Source of the DNA: Plasmodium malariae
Taxonomy: Eukaryota > Apicomplexa > Aconoidasida > Haemosporida > Plasmodiidae
DNA length: 64,000 bases
Assembly: GCF_900090045.1 (NCBI RefSeq)
Contig: NC_041785.1
Coordinates: forward strand, 2,376,001 to 2,440,000
Reading direction: 5' to 3'
Below, piece by piece: positions 11,494-22,077 of this stretch. The translations under genes and the position numbers were made by a program. Under the pieces are notes generated by a model. The model had not been told where the DNA came from and searched no databases. It saw nothing but the letters and a program-made list of their open reading frames with translations. How positions within the stretch are numbered: position 1 is the stretch's first letter; each line of letters begins with the position of its first letter.

Positions 11494-11524
<31 letters not shown>

Positions 11525-13046
11525 TTTGTACTAATGTACATTTATACATATGCGCGTATAATAAAGTATAAAATTAATTTGACGCAAAAATATTTTCAGT
11601 TTGATCATAAAAATGTATATAAAAAAAATAAAATAAAATATAATAATCCCCTCACATTTTTTAAATATAATTTTATAAAAAAGGTTTCTTAAGTATTATA
11701 TGAATAAAAATGCATTTGCGCTATTTTACAGTTAAAAATGAAATAATTCGGAAAAGCAAAAAAAATATAATAATAAAACATAAATAATTATATAAAAATG
11801 TACATATATTTTGTTTACGCATGTATAAATATGTATATATATATAATTTATTATATGTAAGCTCATATGAATTATAATCCTATTTCTGTGGGAATAAAAA
11901 TCACTTTTTTTTTTCCTTTTATAAAACCTTTCACTTTTGTTGCATTACATATTTTTTCAAATGCTCCATTTTATTTTTTTCACCTCCACGCGCAATAGTA
12001 TTATATGTATATAAATAAATATATATTATGTACATATGTATATATATTATGTACATATGTATATATATTATGTACATATGTATATATATTATATACATTA
12101 TATATATGTGTTTTGTATACATATATATATATATATATACTACATACATATATATATATATATACTACATACATATATACGTATTTACATACAATAAATA
12201 TTTAATATATAAATGTAAGAGCTGTTAATAAGTGTGCCCGCAATGCATAATTTTTAATATACAAAAAACGTACATTTTGCAAAAGTTTGATAAATAATAT
12301 TAATAAACAATATATATGAAAGCATATGAATATGTATTATATATATGTAAATGTAAGCATATGTATATATAGATATAGATATATATTCGTATATAGAAGT
12401 GCTTATATCTTTTTACCTGTTTACTATGTATGCATTTATAGCCCATGCGCCACAACACAGTTTTTCATAGTCCCTATTGCGAATGAATTTTTAATAACCT
12501 CAGGGGGAAGAAGCTTATATGAATTTTTTTTAATATTTACAAAAAAGTTTAATTTAAATAAAAAAAATTTTTAAGATATGTAATAATGGTAAAGTTAAAA
12601 GTTTAGCATAAACTATAAATTCAGAAGTGAAAGATAAGGAAAAAAAAAGAAAAGAAAAAAATGGAAAATTTAAAAATATATATATAATTGTTGAAAAAAA
12701 AATTTCCTCATTATGATACTCCCCCCCCACAAAAAAAAAAAAAAAAAAAAAAAAAAAAGAATTTAACGTACATACTTATATATTTTAACAAAACAAAAAA
12801 AAAATATATAAATATAAATTAAAAAACAACACAGATAATTTTATGTAGTGCAAAGTGTCTTGATAATATTAAAAGTAGAGGAGGAAATATTTAAAAAAAT
12901 GTAAACTAGTAATTAAAAGACAGATAAGGGGAACTTGGTATCGTAGCCCCCATTAACGATATAAATTGTATACAATGTTACAACATTACCATGCGTTAAT
13001 ATAACATAATATAATACAATACACTATTATAATAATTTATGTTCAA

Positions 13047-13091
<45 letters not shown>

Positions 13092-13668
13092 ATTATTTTC
13101 TTGTGAATATTCTTCGTACTTACAAGACATATATGTAAATATGTATATACATTTATGTATTTATAATTATGCATATACTTTTTACATATTCTCTTTTAAG
13201 TACGTTACTACTTGTTTTCAATATGAGCATGCTGCGTAAAATGCGGAAAAATATAAATCACCAAGACGTGAAACAACACTTTAATTGCGTTATATACTAT
13301 GTGCAATATATAGTATTGTAATTATTTTATTTTTGCAAAATGCCAAAAAGAATAAATTGGCAATATATCTGTTTTTTTGTATTCATAATTGTGCAATAAT
13401 GTGGTTTGAGGAGACAGCATTAATTTTATTCCGGGAATACATAAAAAAATAAATACACAAAAAGAGGAAGTATCAATTTTTTGAATTCTCGTATTCCTCG
13501 AAAAAATATAGAAAATAAAGAAATATGCTGTATATACTAAAAATACGCATTTAAAATTTTAACTTTATTTTTACTATTTTGTGTATATTCATTTGGAACA
13601 TTTTTACAATTGTGATGAGTAGGAAAACTAGACATTTTTATGAGCCCATTTTTTAAGCATATCCATGC

Positions 13669-13702
<34 letters not shown>

Positions 13703-13808
13703 ATATGTGGATGAATAGGATAAAAGATATATGCTGTAACAATTTTTGACATTAAAATTGTATTTTGTTCAATGCTGCTAAACTTTGTTCAATTCTATTA
13801 AACTACTT
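10367..13808. other. Repeat-rich intergenic stretch with protein-like islands
   Basis: Mostly TA tracts and short tandem arrays: a TATTTATATTTATG type at about 11300-11465, TATG at about 11495-11522, and TATTATGTACATATG at about 12010-12085. Three GC-richer minus-strand islands stand out. The frame 10853-10791 follows an acceptor AG and reads ERDPKVKEVHWWYRQSCDNK then stop. The frame 12513-12436 follows an AG and reads LLPPEVIKNSFAIGTMKNCV and five more residues. The short frame 12957-12913 reads VNGGYDTKFPLSVF. I could not join them into one model. They may be exons of a small gene missed here, decayed exons, or chance. Confidence 0.35.
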
Positions 13809-14042
13809 TCATTTTATTTTATTTTTTTTGCTCCTTTTTTCGAATGTTCTGATGTGAAGAGTCTGTCTTTTACATTCCGCACAAATAAGATTCTTTGTCC
13901 TTATTTACAAAACGACATTTTATTTTATAAAAGTATTTCATTACATGATTAATAAAATAAATGAACGGTTAATGCAAGAGTTATTGGTGAATATTGTGAT
14001 AAAGACAAACGAACGTAAAATACAAGTTTTGCAGGAAGGCAT
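13809..14042 (-). CDS. Candidate organellar ribosomal protein bL33, zinc form
   Basis: Two exons: 14042-13945 (ATG start) and 13899-13809. They are joined across a 45-nt intron with GTAATG donor and AAG acceptor. The phases close and give 62 residues. Two CxxC pairs are present: CKTC at residues 4-7 and CAEC near residue 38. The second sits in ICAECKRQTLHIRTFEKR, which resembles the bL33 C-terminus, where a CPxC pair is followed by a KHTLH stretch. Two CxxC pairs are typical of zinc-binding bL33 of bacterial-type ribosomes. The spacing between the pairs is about seven residues longer than usual and the intron is very short, so the first exon may be drawn wrongly. It lies head-to-tail just downstream of uL24, which fits an organelle ribosome role. 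Confidence 0.45.
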
Positions 14043-14211
14043 ATGAAATATAATGATGGGGGGAATGTGCTCCTTCAAATAAACATGGTGCATGTACGTG
14101 GGCATGCATATATATTGCTGTTCGTACATATATATATATATATATACATACAAGCGAATGAACGGGAAATAAGCACATGATAGGCGCTAAAATGCTAACC
14201 CAGCTAACGCG

Positions 14212-14796
14212 CTAAGACAACTCACGGTTGTACTTATTAACGGTCTGTCGTAATATATTCATAAATTTTACATCAGTTTTATAGTCATACGTTTTTTTCA
14301 AAGCTTCCTGCGGTGCAGTATCCAATGGATTTTCTTCCACTTGCTCATACTCGTCTTCTTTTTTTTTATCATCAGGCCATGGTATAACAACTCCTGACTT
14401 TTTTGATATGCGAATTATTTGATTATCATCTGTATATCTAATACATACTTTTGTATTTGTTTTTAAAAAGCTATCAATTAACTGAACATTAGAGTAATGA
14501 ATTTTTTTTTCAATATAAACAAATTTATTGTCAATAAAAAGTTTTCTTAAATTACATCCTTTTACTTTCACCATATTTCTAAATCTATCACAGCATAACA
14601 CTTCTCCAATTTTTCCTTTATCTTTTCCAGATATTACTTTTACTTCATCCCCTGTTTTTATCTTCCATAGTTTAATAATATTTCGCGGCTTAATTATTTT
14701 ATGATTTCTCACCTGAACAGTTAATAAAAAAAAGTTACTCACCTTGCTCGGCAATACATGATTGCTAATTTTACTCGTAAAAAGGGAACAAATCAT
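14212..14796 (-). CDS. Organellar ribosomal protein uL24 (KOW domain)
   Basis: 194 residues from the ATG at 14796; an upstream TTG in frame is less likely. The KOW motif starts at about residue 46: LWKIKTGDEVKVISGKDKGKIGEV, then NMVKVKGCNLRK, the usual uL24 signature for binding 23S-type rRNA early in large-subunit assembly. A basic N-terminus before residue 40 looks like a mitochondrial presequence; an apicoplast leader is not evident. The acidic C-terminal extension (KKKEDEYEQVEENP) is an elaboration. The stretch 14743-14714 starts GTGAGT and ends TTCAG after a T-rich tract, exactly like a tiny 30-nt in-frame intron; translated, it adds ten residues (VSNFFLLTVQ) just before the conserved part. 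Confidence 0.85.
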   Translation of the reverse strand: MICSLFTSKISNHVLPSKVSNFFLLTVQVRNHKIIKPRNIIKLWKIKTGDEVKVISGKDKGKIGEVLCCDRFRNMVKVKGCNLRKLFIDNKFVYIEKKIHYSNVQLIDSFLKTNTKVCIRYTDDNQIIRISKKSGVVIPWPDDKKKEDEYEQVEENPLDTAPQEALKKTYDYKTDVKFMNILRQTVNKYNRELS

Positions 14797-14866
14797 TTTT
14801 TCCAAAATCTTAACAAGCTTTTACTTCATCATTCCATGGGTAACTTCAAAAAGGGAAAGGAAAGGA

Positions 14867-14897
<31 letters not shown>

Positions 14898-15659
14898 GAA
14901 GTTAACAGGATGGCTTAAGCTCAAAATGGGTCAGAGGATGTACCTGTATACATATGAATATGTATATACATGTATATGTTCATTAACTACACACTTTGCG
15001 TAAAAATAAATTTATAATACAAGCAAATTGTAGAAGAAACTTATTATACCTTGTGGGGATATACATTTTTGTAAACTACCTCAATGTACACCTTTAAGAT
15101 CCGATCCGAGTGAATGGCTAGGCAATATATTTTTACAATTCATTCTTTTTAAAAAAAAAGAAAAAACCATGACAATATGAATGTATATGAGAATGTGAAG
15201 TGATTTAAGTGCGTTTGTGCATGTGAATGGGACTCTGAATGTCAATGTAAATGTAAATGTGAACGTAAATGTAAACGTAAATGTAAACGTAAATGTAAAC
15301 GTAAATGTAAATGTTTATTAAAAAAAATATATAGAGAGAGCACTGCAAAACGACTGTTTAAGATTTCCCATTTCCCATCGACCAGCCAAAAAAAAAGGTA
15401 AAAAAAAAAGAAAAATTAAACCATACAAAAAAAAAATTATAATATAATAAAGAAAAAAATAGCGAAAAAATATTAAGTAGCAAAAACATAACCAAATGTA
15501 GCAAAAACTGAACGAAGTGTAGCAAAAACATAACCAAATGTAGCAAAAACTGAACGAAGTGTAGCAAAAACATAACCAAATGTAGCAAAAACTGAACGAA
15601 GTGTAGCAAAAACATAACAAAATACAGCAAAAAAAAAAAAAAAAAGAAGAAAATATATA
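14797..15659. other. Intergenic with 12-nt and 42-nt tandem arrays
   Basis: Divergent promoter region between uL24 (-) and the small gene at 15660 (+). It contains a poly-A block near 14869-14898, a GTAAATGTAAAC 12-nt array (about 15246-15312) and a 42-nt tandem array (15476-15625). The minus-strand frames reading FLLHLVM here are repeat translations. No other gene seen. Confidence 0.6.
15476..15625. repeat. 42-nt tandem repeat
   Basis: About 3.5 copies of a 42-nt unit made of two related halves, TAGCAAAAACATAACCAAATG and TAGCAAAAACTGAACGAAGTG. Head-to-tail copies without spacers, so not a CRISPR array. Confidence 0.9.
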
Positions 15660-16506
15660 ATGAAAAAAAACCACGATGCGTTAAAGAAAGAACAAGAAAG
15701 AGCTGTCCAAACAAACGCAGTATACCCCCCCTCCCGTGCATAACTGCAAACATTGCCTGAACCAATAATATATTTTTTATTTTATAGAAAGCATAATATA
15801 TCTATCATGTGTTGAAGTGGTAAATTTATACATCACTATTTTACAAAAGGACGGTTTGATCGAAATTTTGGAGAATGGACAAATTGAAAAACCTACTTTT
15901 TGTCAAAAATGGAAATTTTTCCGTAAGTTTGAATCAGCCGAAGGGCATAGAACAAATGAGATAGGAAACATACATGTATATGCGTGTGGGTTTTTTGTGT
16001 ATATATTTTCTCGTTTTCGCTTTTATGAATTTGTTTGAACAGAACTGCCCAGTAATGATCATATGTCTGCCTTTTCTCTTCATTTAAGAACGCACAAATA
16101 AAGCTATTAGCTTTTACTTCTTTAAGCATGCTGATATTAATGGTAACGGGAGATGGCATACAAACCCCCTTGGGTTACGTCAAACATGTTAAGAAAGAAA
16201 TGGAAAAAGAAAAGGAGGCCAACGAATCACTTGAAAAGAGATTATTAAAAGAACTGGGATATACCACGTAATTTTTTTTTTTTTTTTTTTTTTTTTGAAA
16301 AATCATAAAATATCATAATTAATTAAAATCTATATGGAAATGTAAAAAGACGTTGGACAAAATTTTGTTACGTTTGTGTGTGTCCATTCGTTTTGCGTTT
16401 TTATTTTTTATATTTTTTTTTTTTTTTTTTCTCTTGCCATTTCCGAAGTTATCACGAATGGAAGAGGGCAGGCATTTTACCACCAGATGATAAACGAAAC
16501 GAATAG
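15660..16506 (+). CDS. Small multi-exon protein with one possible membrane segment, unidentified
   Basis: Proposed exons: 15660-15719 (ATG), 15850-15922, 16111-16267 and 16449-16506. The phases close and give 115 residues. The best supported part is the last two exons, with strong coding character (YVKHVKKEMEKEKEANESLE, then YHEWKRAGILPPDDKRNE) and a clear GTAATT..AAG junction. Residues about 45-60 (FPFTSLSMLILMVTGDG) could form a single membrane helix. Exon 2 uses a good GTAAGT donor, but its start is uncertain: the frame stays open leftward to about 15781, so an acceptor at 15780 is an alternative. The acceptor of exon 3 could also be at 16089-16090 if another donor is used. Size and composition would suit a small mitochondrial inner-membrane subunit, but I recognise no family. 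Confidence 0.5.
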
Positions 16507-17056
16507 GAAATATAATCTTAGTTTTACCTCAGCAGTTACTATGTTGAGTGCTGTCATGTATTTCTCTCTAAAAATTACTGATATATTATAATTCTTCAGA
16601 GGGGTTTTCAACCAGTTACTGTTCATCTTGTAAAAAAATTTTTTTTTTTCAAAACTTGTTACTTATATGTAGGGGAAGGATACACTATACATACTACATT
16701 TTATAACATCATATATTATATCAATAGGTGAAAATAAGGACAAAACAGAATGGACATGTATATAACTCCGAATTAAAGCAGCATACATGGAGATGCATGT
16801 ATCACACGTTAAACACCACACACCGCACAGTATACCATTTTGCATTACCATTAATATAAAAATTTTTAACACAAAGAAAAAGAAAAACGAGTGCACAGCA
16901 TAGGGGAATTATATTGCGCATTTTACTGTTTCCGTTCATTAATCTCATTTTCATATCGTATGACATTTTACTTTTTTCTCTTTGCGTGCACAGTTTGCAT
17001 TTGCAAGTGTATCCCGTCGTTGTTGAATAAACGAGCGAACCATTTTTTACACGTCA
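16507..17056. other. Intergenic, nothing recognised
   Basis: 3' flank of the small plus-strand gene. Open frames on the minus strand (16896-16663) lack convincing coding features. Poly-T tracts only. Confidence 0.5.
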
Positions 17057-17305
17057 TTATTTATGCAACTTTGTACATATCCGCTTTTTTACTGTGCCAT
17101 ATTCATGCAGCTTTCTATATACCCGCTTTTTTATGTAGCCATATTTATGCGCCTTTGAACATACTCGCTTTTTTACGTTGTCATTAGTTATGTGTACTTC
17201 TACATACCCACTTTTTTCGTTTATACTCATATTATATCTATTTAAACAAATTTTTCTTAAAATATCTTTAAGCTTGTTCGCATGATTACATGCACTGATA
17301 TACAA
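17057..17305 (-). CDS. Candidate ORF with 14-residue basic repeats
   Basis: Minus-strand frame ending with stop codons at 17057. The last part is three to four copies of a 42-nt (14-residue) unit: VKKRVCSKAHKYGY, IKKRVYRKLHEYGT, VKKRICTKLHK. The copies differ mainly at positions that keep basic and aromatic residues, which suggests the protein frame matters. An internal ATG at 17230 would give 57 residues; upstream, the frame stays open to 17305 (LKDILRKICLNRYN), which could be an exon start. No known family; it may instead be a non-coding minisatellite in the RAP gene promoter. Confidence 0.35.
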   Translation of the reverse strand: MYISACNHANKLKDILRKICLNRYNMSINEKSGYVEVHITNDNVKKRVCSKAHKYGYIKKRVYRKLHEYGTVKKRICTKLHK

Positions 17306-17871
17306 CTTCGAAATAATACAACAATATTCCTAAATTTTTGCAATTGTTGAGAATTTAGAAGAATCTTTTCTTTTTTTTTTCACTCGCATATATAAGTGGA
17401 CGTATTATTTAAAAATACAGAGTAAAAAAAAAAAAAGAAAAAGAAAAAAAAAATTGCCCAATAGAAGAAATAATAAAACTCTCTATATTTCACTCCTTTT
17501 TTTGGTTTTTATGTATTATATTTTGGGCTAATGAAGAGAGAAACAATTTTCTTTTTACGATACTTTTGCAGTTGTATGTATATGTATGTATAAATATGTA
17601 TATGCATGTATAAATATGTATATGTATGTATAAATATGTATATGCATGTATAAATATGTATGTTTATGTGTATGTATGTGTATGCATATGTATATATTGC
17701 TATAAACTGATGAGAATGTATTACGTTATTCCCCTTTTTACCTATTTTTTTTTTTTTTTTCTTTTTTGACATACGGAAAAAGTGCACGTTTTACATAATT
17801 CTAAAATGAAAGGCACACAAATGACAAAATGATTGAATGTAAGATGGTACCTTTTTTTTTACTTTTTTAAA
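17306..17871. other. Promoter region of the RAP-domain gene
   Basis: Contains poly-A runs (17425-17450), a TATGCATGTATAAATATG array (about 17575-17680) and T runs directly before the start. No separate gene seen. Confidence 0.5.
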
Positions 17872-20800
17872 ATGTTCATGAAAAAGAGAAAAGTGTTTAT
17901 AGATAATATTTATGTAAATCTATACAACATAAAGCAATGTACTAATTTTTCCACTTCTACCATTTTTAATTTAAAAAAAAATAAGCCACTGAACATTGAC
18001 CATGCAAATAGAATTGGCCAAGGAAAGGGGGGAAAAGCAGTGAAAGCAGTGAAAGCGGCAACAGGAGCAGAAGAGGCAGCAGAGGCATCGACAGGGGGGG
18101 GAAGATGCAGACGGAATGAACTACGCCAAAAGTACGGTAAGTTCGAGGAGAATAAGAGAGTAACAAAACTATGCCAAGAATTAGATCAGAATATTAAAAA
18201 AATGGAATACAATCATTACGAAAGGAATTTAACCTATGGTTTGTCGATAGCAGAAAATTCTATTGAGTTATCTCAGTTAATAAATAGAATTAGTAAAAAT
18301 ATATTATTTGTAAATAGTAATCATGTAAGATCAATATATGTAAAACTCATTGACAAAATTTTAAAAATATATGACAACATTCCAATTAGAAGTGTAAGTT
18401 TAATTTTAAATAGTATGCTTAAGCTAAATTATTATCATCGTGAATTTATCTTTTTGTTTTTTAAAAATATAAAACGAGTAATTAATCGGAGTAATTACAT
18501 CGATCTGTGTATCTTATACCATTTTTATGTAAACTCGTTTGATAAAATACATCCCTTTAATATTCCAAATGATCAAGTGTTAAATTCCTTTTTAACAAAA
18601 ATATCGCATACCACTTCGTCTTTACAAATTCATGGCATATCCTGTATACTAAGATGTAACAAGAAGATAGTGAAGAGGATGTTAAGTTCTTTTACAAAAA
18701 ACAACAGGGAATCGCGGGATTATTTGATGAAGGACTTAGAAGATAACACAGTGGATGTGAGTAGCGTCTACTTGTGGGTAAAGAAATCAGGGAGGGAACC
18801 AGATGAGGGAAAAGAGGAAGATGAAAAGGAATTGGACGAAGCGGAGGACGATGATAACGATGCATCAAATTATACCCATAACGATGAAGTCAGAGGGGGG
18901 AAAGGGGGAAACAACTGGAAACATAAAAAAATTTCTGCGTTAAATTTACGGCTTATCGAAAGAATAAATGTTTCTTTAAGAGATAATTTTTATTTAAAAT
19001 TATCATATGCGAACATTCAACAGCTTTGTAATATGCTAGAAGACTTTGAATTTTTTAACTTAGTTGACAACAATTGCTATTATGATGTTTTGAATATATT
19101 GAAGAGGGTTCAAAACTTAGATAAATTTAAAAATTTAGATTATATAAACATATTGAATATTATAAAAAGTCGAAATATAAAATATAATGATGCCCTTTCA
19201 TTCTCTCATTTTTCTTTTCTTTTTGAAGCAATAAAAGACAAAAATGTTGAAGATTTTTCCTCTAACGATTTAGCTGAACTAATGAAGATATTATATTATT
19301 TTAAAAAAATGTACCATCTCAAATTTTGCCTGAACAAGTTAGAATATTCTTTGCACAAAAAGAACCTTAGTGAAGTATCCTCCGTTTCGACTCTGATATA
19401 TCTCCTTTACGAATATTCCATCATAGGGAAGAGTAGCGATGTGATGGGTTCGCTGCAGAGGAGGTTGTTTGACACGATAATGAGCCGTGAATGCAGTGGA
19501 AGTAGCAATGGTAGTGATAACACCGGATGTAGCGACTTGAACGATGGGGGATCCACCTCCTATAATGATATTCCCATAAACGAGCGCATTCTTTTGGTAA
19601 AATCAATCGAAGGATTAATCGATAAGGGCACTATAAATTTAGAGTACTTAAGAAAAAGGGAGTTCTATATAAGTAATTGCAATGAAAACCCTTTCAAAGA
19701 GTCAAATGTTGAGAGATACATCCATTACATATTATACAAAATTTTAGTTTTAGGAAGGGTAAAATATAACGACTTTTCCATTTTTTTGTATTTGTTAAAA
19801 TATGCGCTCTTGTTTTCCCTTCATTTTACCATTAAAGATGTTGTACTACTTTTGAAGGGTCTACACCTTTGTTCTTACTTCATTACTAAGGATAATTATT
19901 TCATTTTTGAAAAAGCGTTAAATTATTTTAGCATTTTTTTAATGCCGCAATACCATTCACATTACAAGAGAAACAAGTCTAACGCTGTGAAGAATGACTT
20001 AATGAAATATGCTATAAATGAATGTAAAGATAATTTTTTTAAATATGAACCTCCAAGAAATGTGCATTGTTTGAATCATATTAGTAGTGTGTACAGACAA
20101 ATGGAGGATATAATTCAGGTGTATTGCGCATATTTACATAATGAGGAAGATGGTAGGTATCAGGAAAAAGAAGTTGATTTGATAGATGAGGTGAGTGATA
20201 ATAATATTTTAAAGAAGAACAGTACATATTATAACGATCAAGATAAATATAACAGTATTATGAATTATAGTTTCATCAAAATTTGTATTGTTGACTGCTG
20301 TAATATATTATATTATTTTCGAAAATTGAATTATGTAAACCATGATGTAATTAATGTTATCTTAAAAAATGTGTATGGAAATATAAATTTTTTAAAAAAT
20401 AAACATATCCTTAAAATGATAAGTGGATTTAGCATAATAAAAAATATTGATGAGTATTTCTCTTCTTTTAATTCTATTTTTAAGAAAATATTATTTCAAT
20501 TTTTTTTGTCCCATAAGGAGAGTGACGAAAATAATACAGTAAAAGTAGACGAGACTATCAAGCTATTTTACTTAGTTAGTAAATTACGTATAGATAAAGA
20601 GTCAATAAATTACTATATTAGAAAGTATATTTTGATTTATTTGGAAAACTTGTTAGAAAAAAATGAATTAACTGTAAACAACCTTCAGCTATTGTTTGGG
20701 GGGTTTAAGTATATGTATCCTTATCGATATATAGGTTTGATAGAGTACTCTTTGAAACGAATTCATCAGATGGTGTATGATGAGAGGAGTGGCAGTTACA

Positions 20801-22077
20801 ATAGGGGTGATGATAATGTTAGGGGAGACAATTTAGAGAGTCATATGAATTGTTCCAAACGTTATATTGTGGGGGGAAATACCAAAAGGAGGAAGACAAA
20901 ATGTGCGTTTTCTATTTCCTTTTTAAAAATATATTTCTCATCATTGCCAATTTTAGTAAACCCATCTTTGAACATCTACTCTAATGTGAATAAGTTGTAC
21001 ATAAATATTAGCCATAAACTGTTTGAACAGTTGTCCTATGAACTTACAGAAGCAGATGAAGCATTCAAAAAAGATATTATCCATGCAGTTATAGACTTTG
21101 TGAATTTGTCGTTTCCATTTATTCCTTTTTTTGAAAAATACACAAATTTAATCCTATATATACTTGACGTGAATGAAATTTTATCGAAGGATCAACTTTG
21201 CATGTTTTTGCTAAATTTAAAATTTTTTTCGAAAAAATTCTTAACAAGTCAGAATTTTACAACTTCTGATCTGAGTAAACACAATGAGCTAAAAAAAAAA
21301 ATAGATGATCTTTTAAAAACGTTTTCCAGCAATAACGAAGATGCTGTATTATGTTGGAAGAACATGTATCCTGAGGAAGAGAATGTGCAGCGTATAATAT
21401 GTGGGAACAATGATAGACTATCCTACGACTTCTCTTTCAACAAAAGGAAAATCGTTCTTTTTGATACGGAGAATGACAATGAAAAGGAAATAATTTCGAG
21501 GGAGTACAACTACATTGATTTGAACGATTTATATAAAACGAAAAAGGACGACACTAAAAGGAGAAAAACTGTGTGTGATGCGGATAAAGATCAAAACGAA
21601 GATATCAATATAGATATGAATGAATGTAGCGCGAAGAAGAGGCAAAATTACAAAAGCGACAGAAATGCATTAAACGAGTTTGAAATAATTTTGAAAAAAT
21701 ATGCCTACTGCCAAAATAATGAAAAAGATAAATTAAATATTTCAAAAAATTTTAAAGTATTCTTATTTGATATTAAATATGTTGATTTAAAAAAAAAAAT
21801 TATATTTGAATTTTTAGATCAACAGTGTTATTTTAAAGAACCAGATAATTCATCAATAGAACTGTTACCTTTAATATATTTGCGATTATTATTTTTAAAA
21901 AAATTAAATTTTCATATACTTCTTATGCCTTTTTATGAGTGGAATAACTGTCATGGAAGGCTAGAAAAAGTTAAGGCTATTTTTCAAAAGTTATTAAACA
22001 TAACCAACGACGCTGATAATTATTTATATCAAACTGATAAGGCGCACATCTTTTCGTCTGTCGGTCGCTACGAGTAG
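17872..22077 (+). CDS. RAP-domain protein, probable organelle RNA-binding factor
   Basis: Single exon, 1401 residues from the ATG at 17872 (a second ATG is six bases on; the open frame begins upstream at a TTG). The basic, hydroxylated start (MFMKKRKVFIDNIYVNLYN) looks like a mitochondrial presequence. The C-terminal 85 residues form a RAP domain: VFLFDIKYVDLKKKIIFEFL, a central hydrophobic LIYLRLLFLKKLNFHILLMPFYEWN and a helical end. RAP proteins are expanded in apicomplexans and act on organelle transcripts or fragmented mitochondrial rRNA. The body is helical and degenerate, as in OPR/HPR-type repeat proteins, with acidic inserts at about 310-355 (ELDEAEDDDNDA) and lysine-rich inserts near 1220-1270. 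Target RNA is unknown. Confidence 0.88.
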   Translation: MFMKKRKVFIDNIYVNLYNIKQCTNFSTSTIFNLKKNKPLNIDHANRIGQGKGGKAVKAVKAATGAEEAAEASTGGGRCRRNELRQKYGKFEENKRVTKLCQELDQNIKKMEYNHYERNLTYGLSIAENSIELSQLINRISKNILFVNSNHVRSIYVKLIDKILKIYDNIPIRSVSLILNSMLKLNYYHREFIFLFFKNIKRVINRSNYIDLCILYHFYVNSFDKIHPFNIPNDQVLNSFLTKISHTTSSLQIHGISCILRCNKKIVKRMLSSFTKNNRESRDYLMKDLEDNTVDVSSVYLWVKKSGREPDEGKEEDEKELDEAEDDDNDASNYTHNDEVRGGKGGNNWKHKKISALNLRLIERINVSLRDNFYLKLSYANIQQLCNMLEDFEFFNLVDNNCYYDVLNILKRVQNLDKFKNLDYINILNIIKSRNIKYNDALSFSHFSFLFEAIKDKNVEDFSSNDLAELMKILYYFKKMYHLKFCLNKLEYSLHKKNLSEVSSVSTLIYLLYEYSIIGKSSDVMGSLQRRLFDTIMSRECSGSSNGSDNTGCSDLNDGGSTSYNDIPINERILLVKSIEGLIDKGTINLEYLRKREFYISNCNENPFKESNVERYIHYILYKILVLGRVKYNDFSIFLYLLKYALLFSLHFTIKDVVLLLKGLHLCSYFITKDNYFIFEKALNYFSIFLMPQYHSHYKRNKSNAVKNDLMKYAINECKDNFFKYEPPRNVHCLNHISSVYRQMEDIIQVYCAYLHNEEDGRYQEKEVDLIDEVSDNNILKKNSTYYNDQDKYNSIMNYSFIKICIVDCCNILYYFRKLNYVNHDVINVILKNVYGNINFLKNKHILKMISGFSIIKNIDEYFSSFNSIFKKILFQFFLSHKESDENNTVKVDETIKLFYLVSKLRIDKESINYYIRKYILIYLENLLEKNELTVNNLQLLFGGFKYMYPYRYIGLIEYSLKRIHQMVYDERSGSYNRGDDNVRGDNLESHMNCSKRYIVGGNTKRRKTKCAFSISFLKIYFSSLPILVNPSLNIYSNVNKLYINISHKLFEQLSYELTEADEAFKKDIIHAVIDFVNLSFPFIPFFEKYTNLILYILDVNEILSKDQLCMFLLNLKFFSKKFLTSQNFTTSDLSKHNELKKKIDDLLKTFSSNNEDAVLCWKNMYPEEENVQRIICGNNDRLSYDFSFNKRKIVLFDTENDNEKEIISREYNYIDLNDLYKTKKDDTKRRKTVCDADKDQNEDINIDMNECSAKKRQNYKSDRNALNEFEIILKKYAYCQNNEKDKLNISKNFKVFLFDIKYVDLKKKIIFEFLDQQCYFKEPDNSSIELLPLIYLRLLFLKKLNFHILLMPFYEWNNCHGRLEKVKAIFQKLLNITNDADNYLYQTDKAHIFSSVGRYE

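Noticed and set aside
15476..15625. CRISPR-like regular repeat
   Set aside because: Direct head-to-tail 42-nt minisatellite without spacers in a eukaryotic genome.
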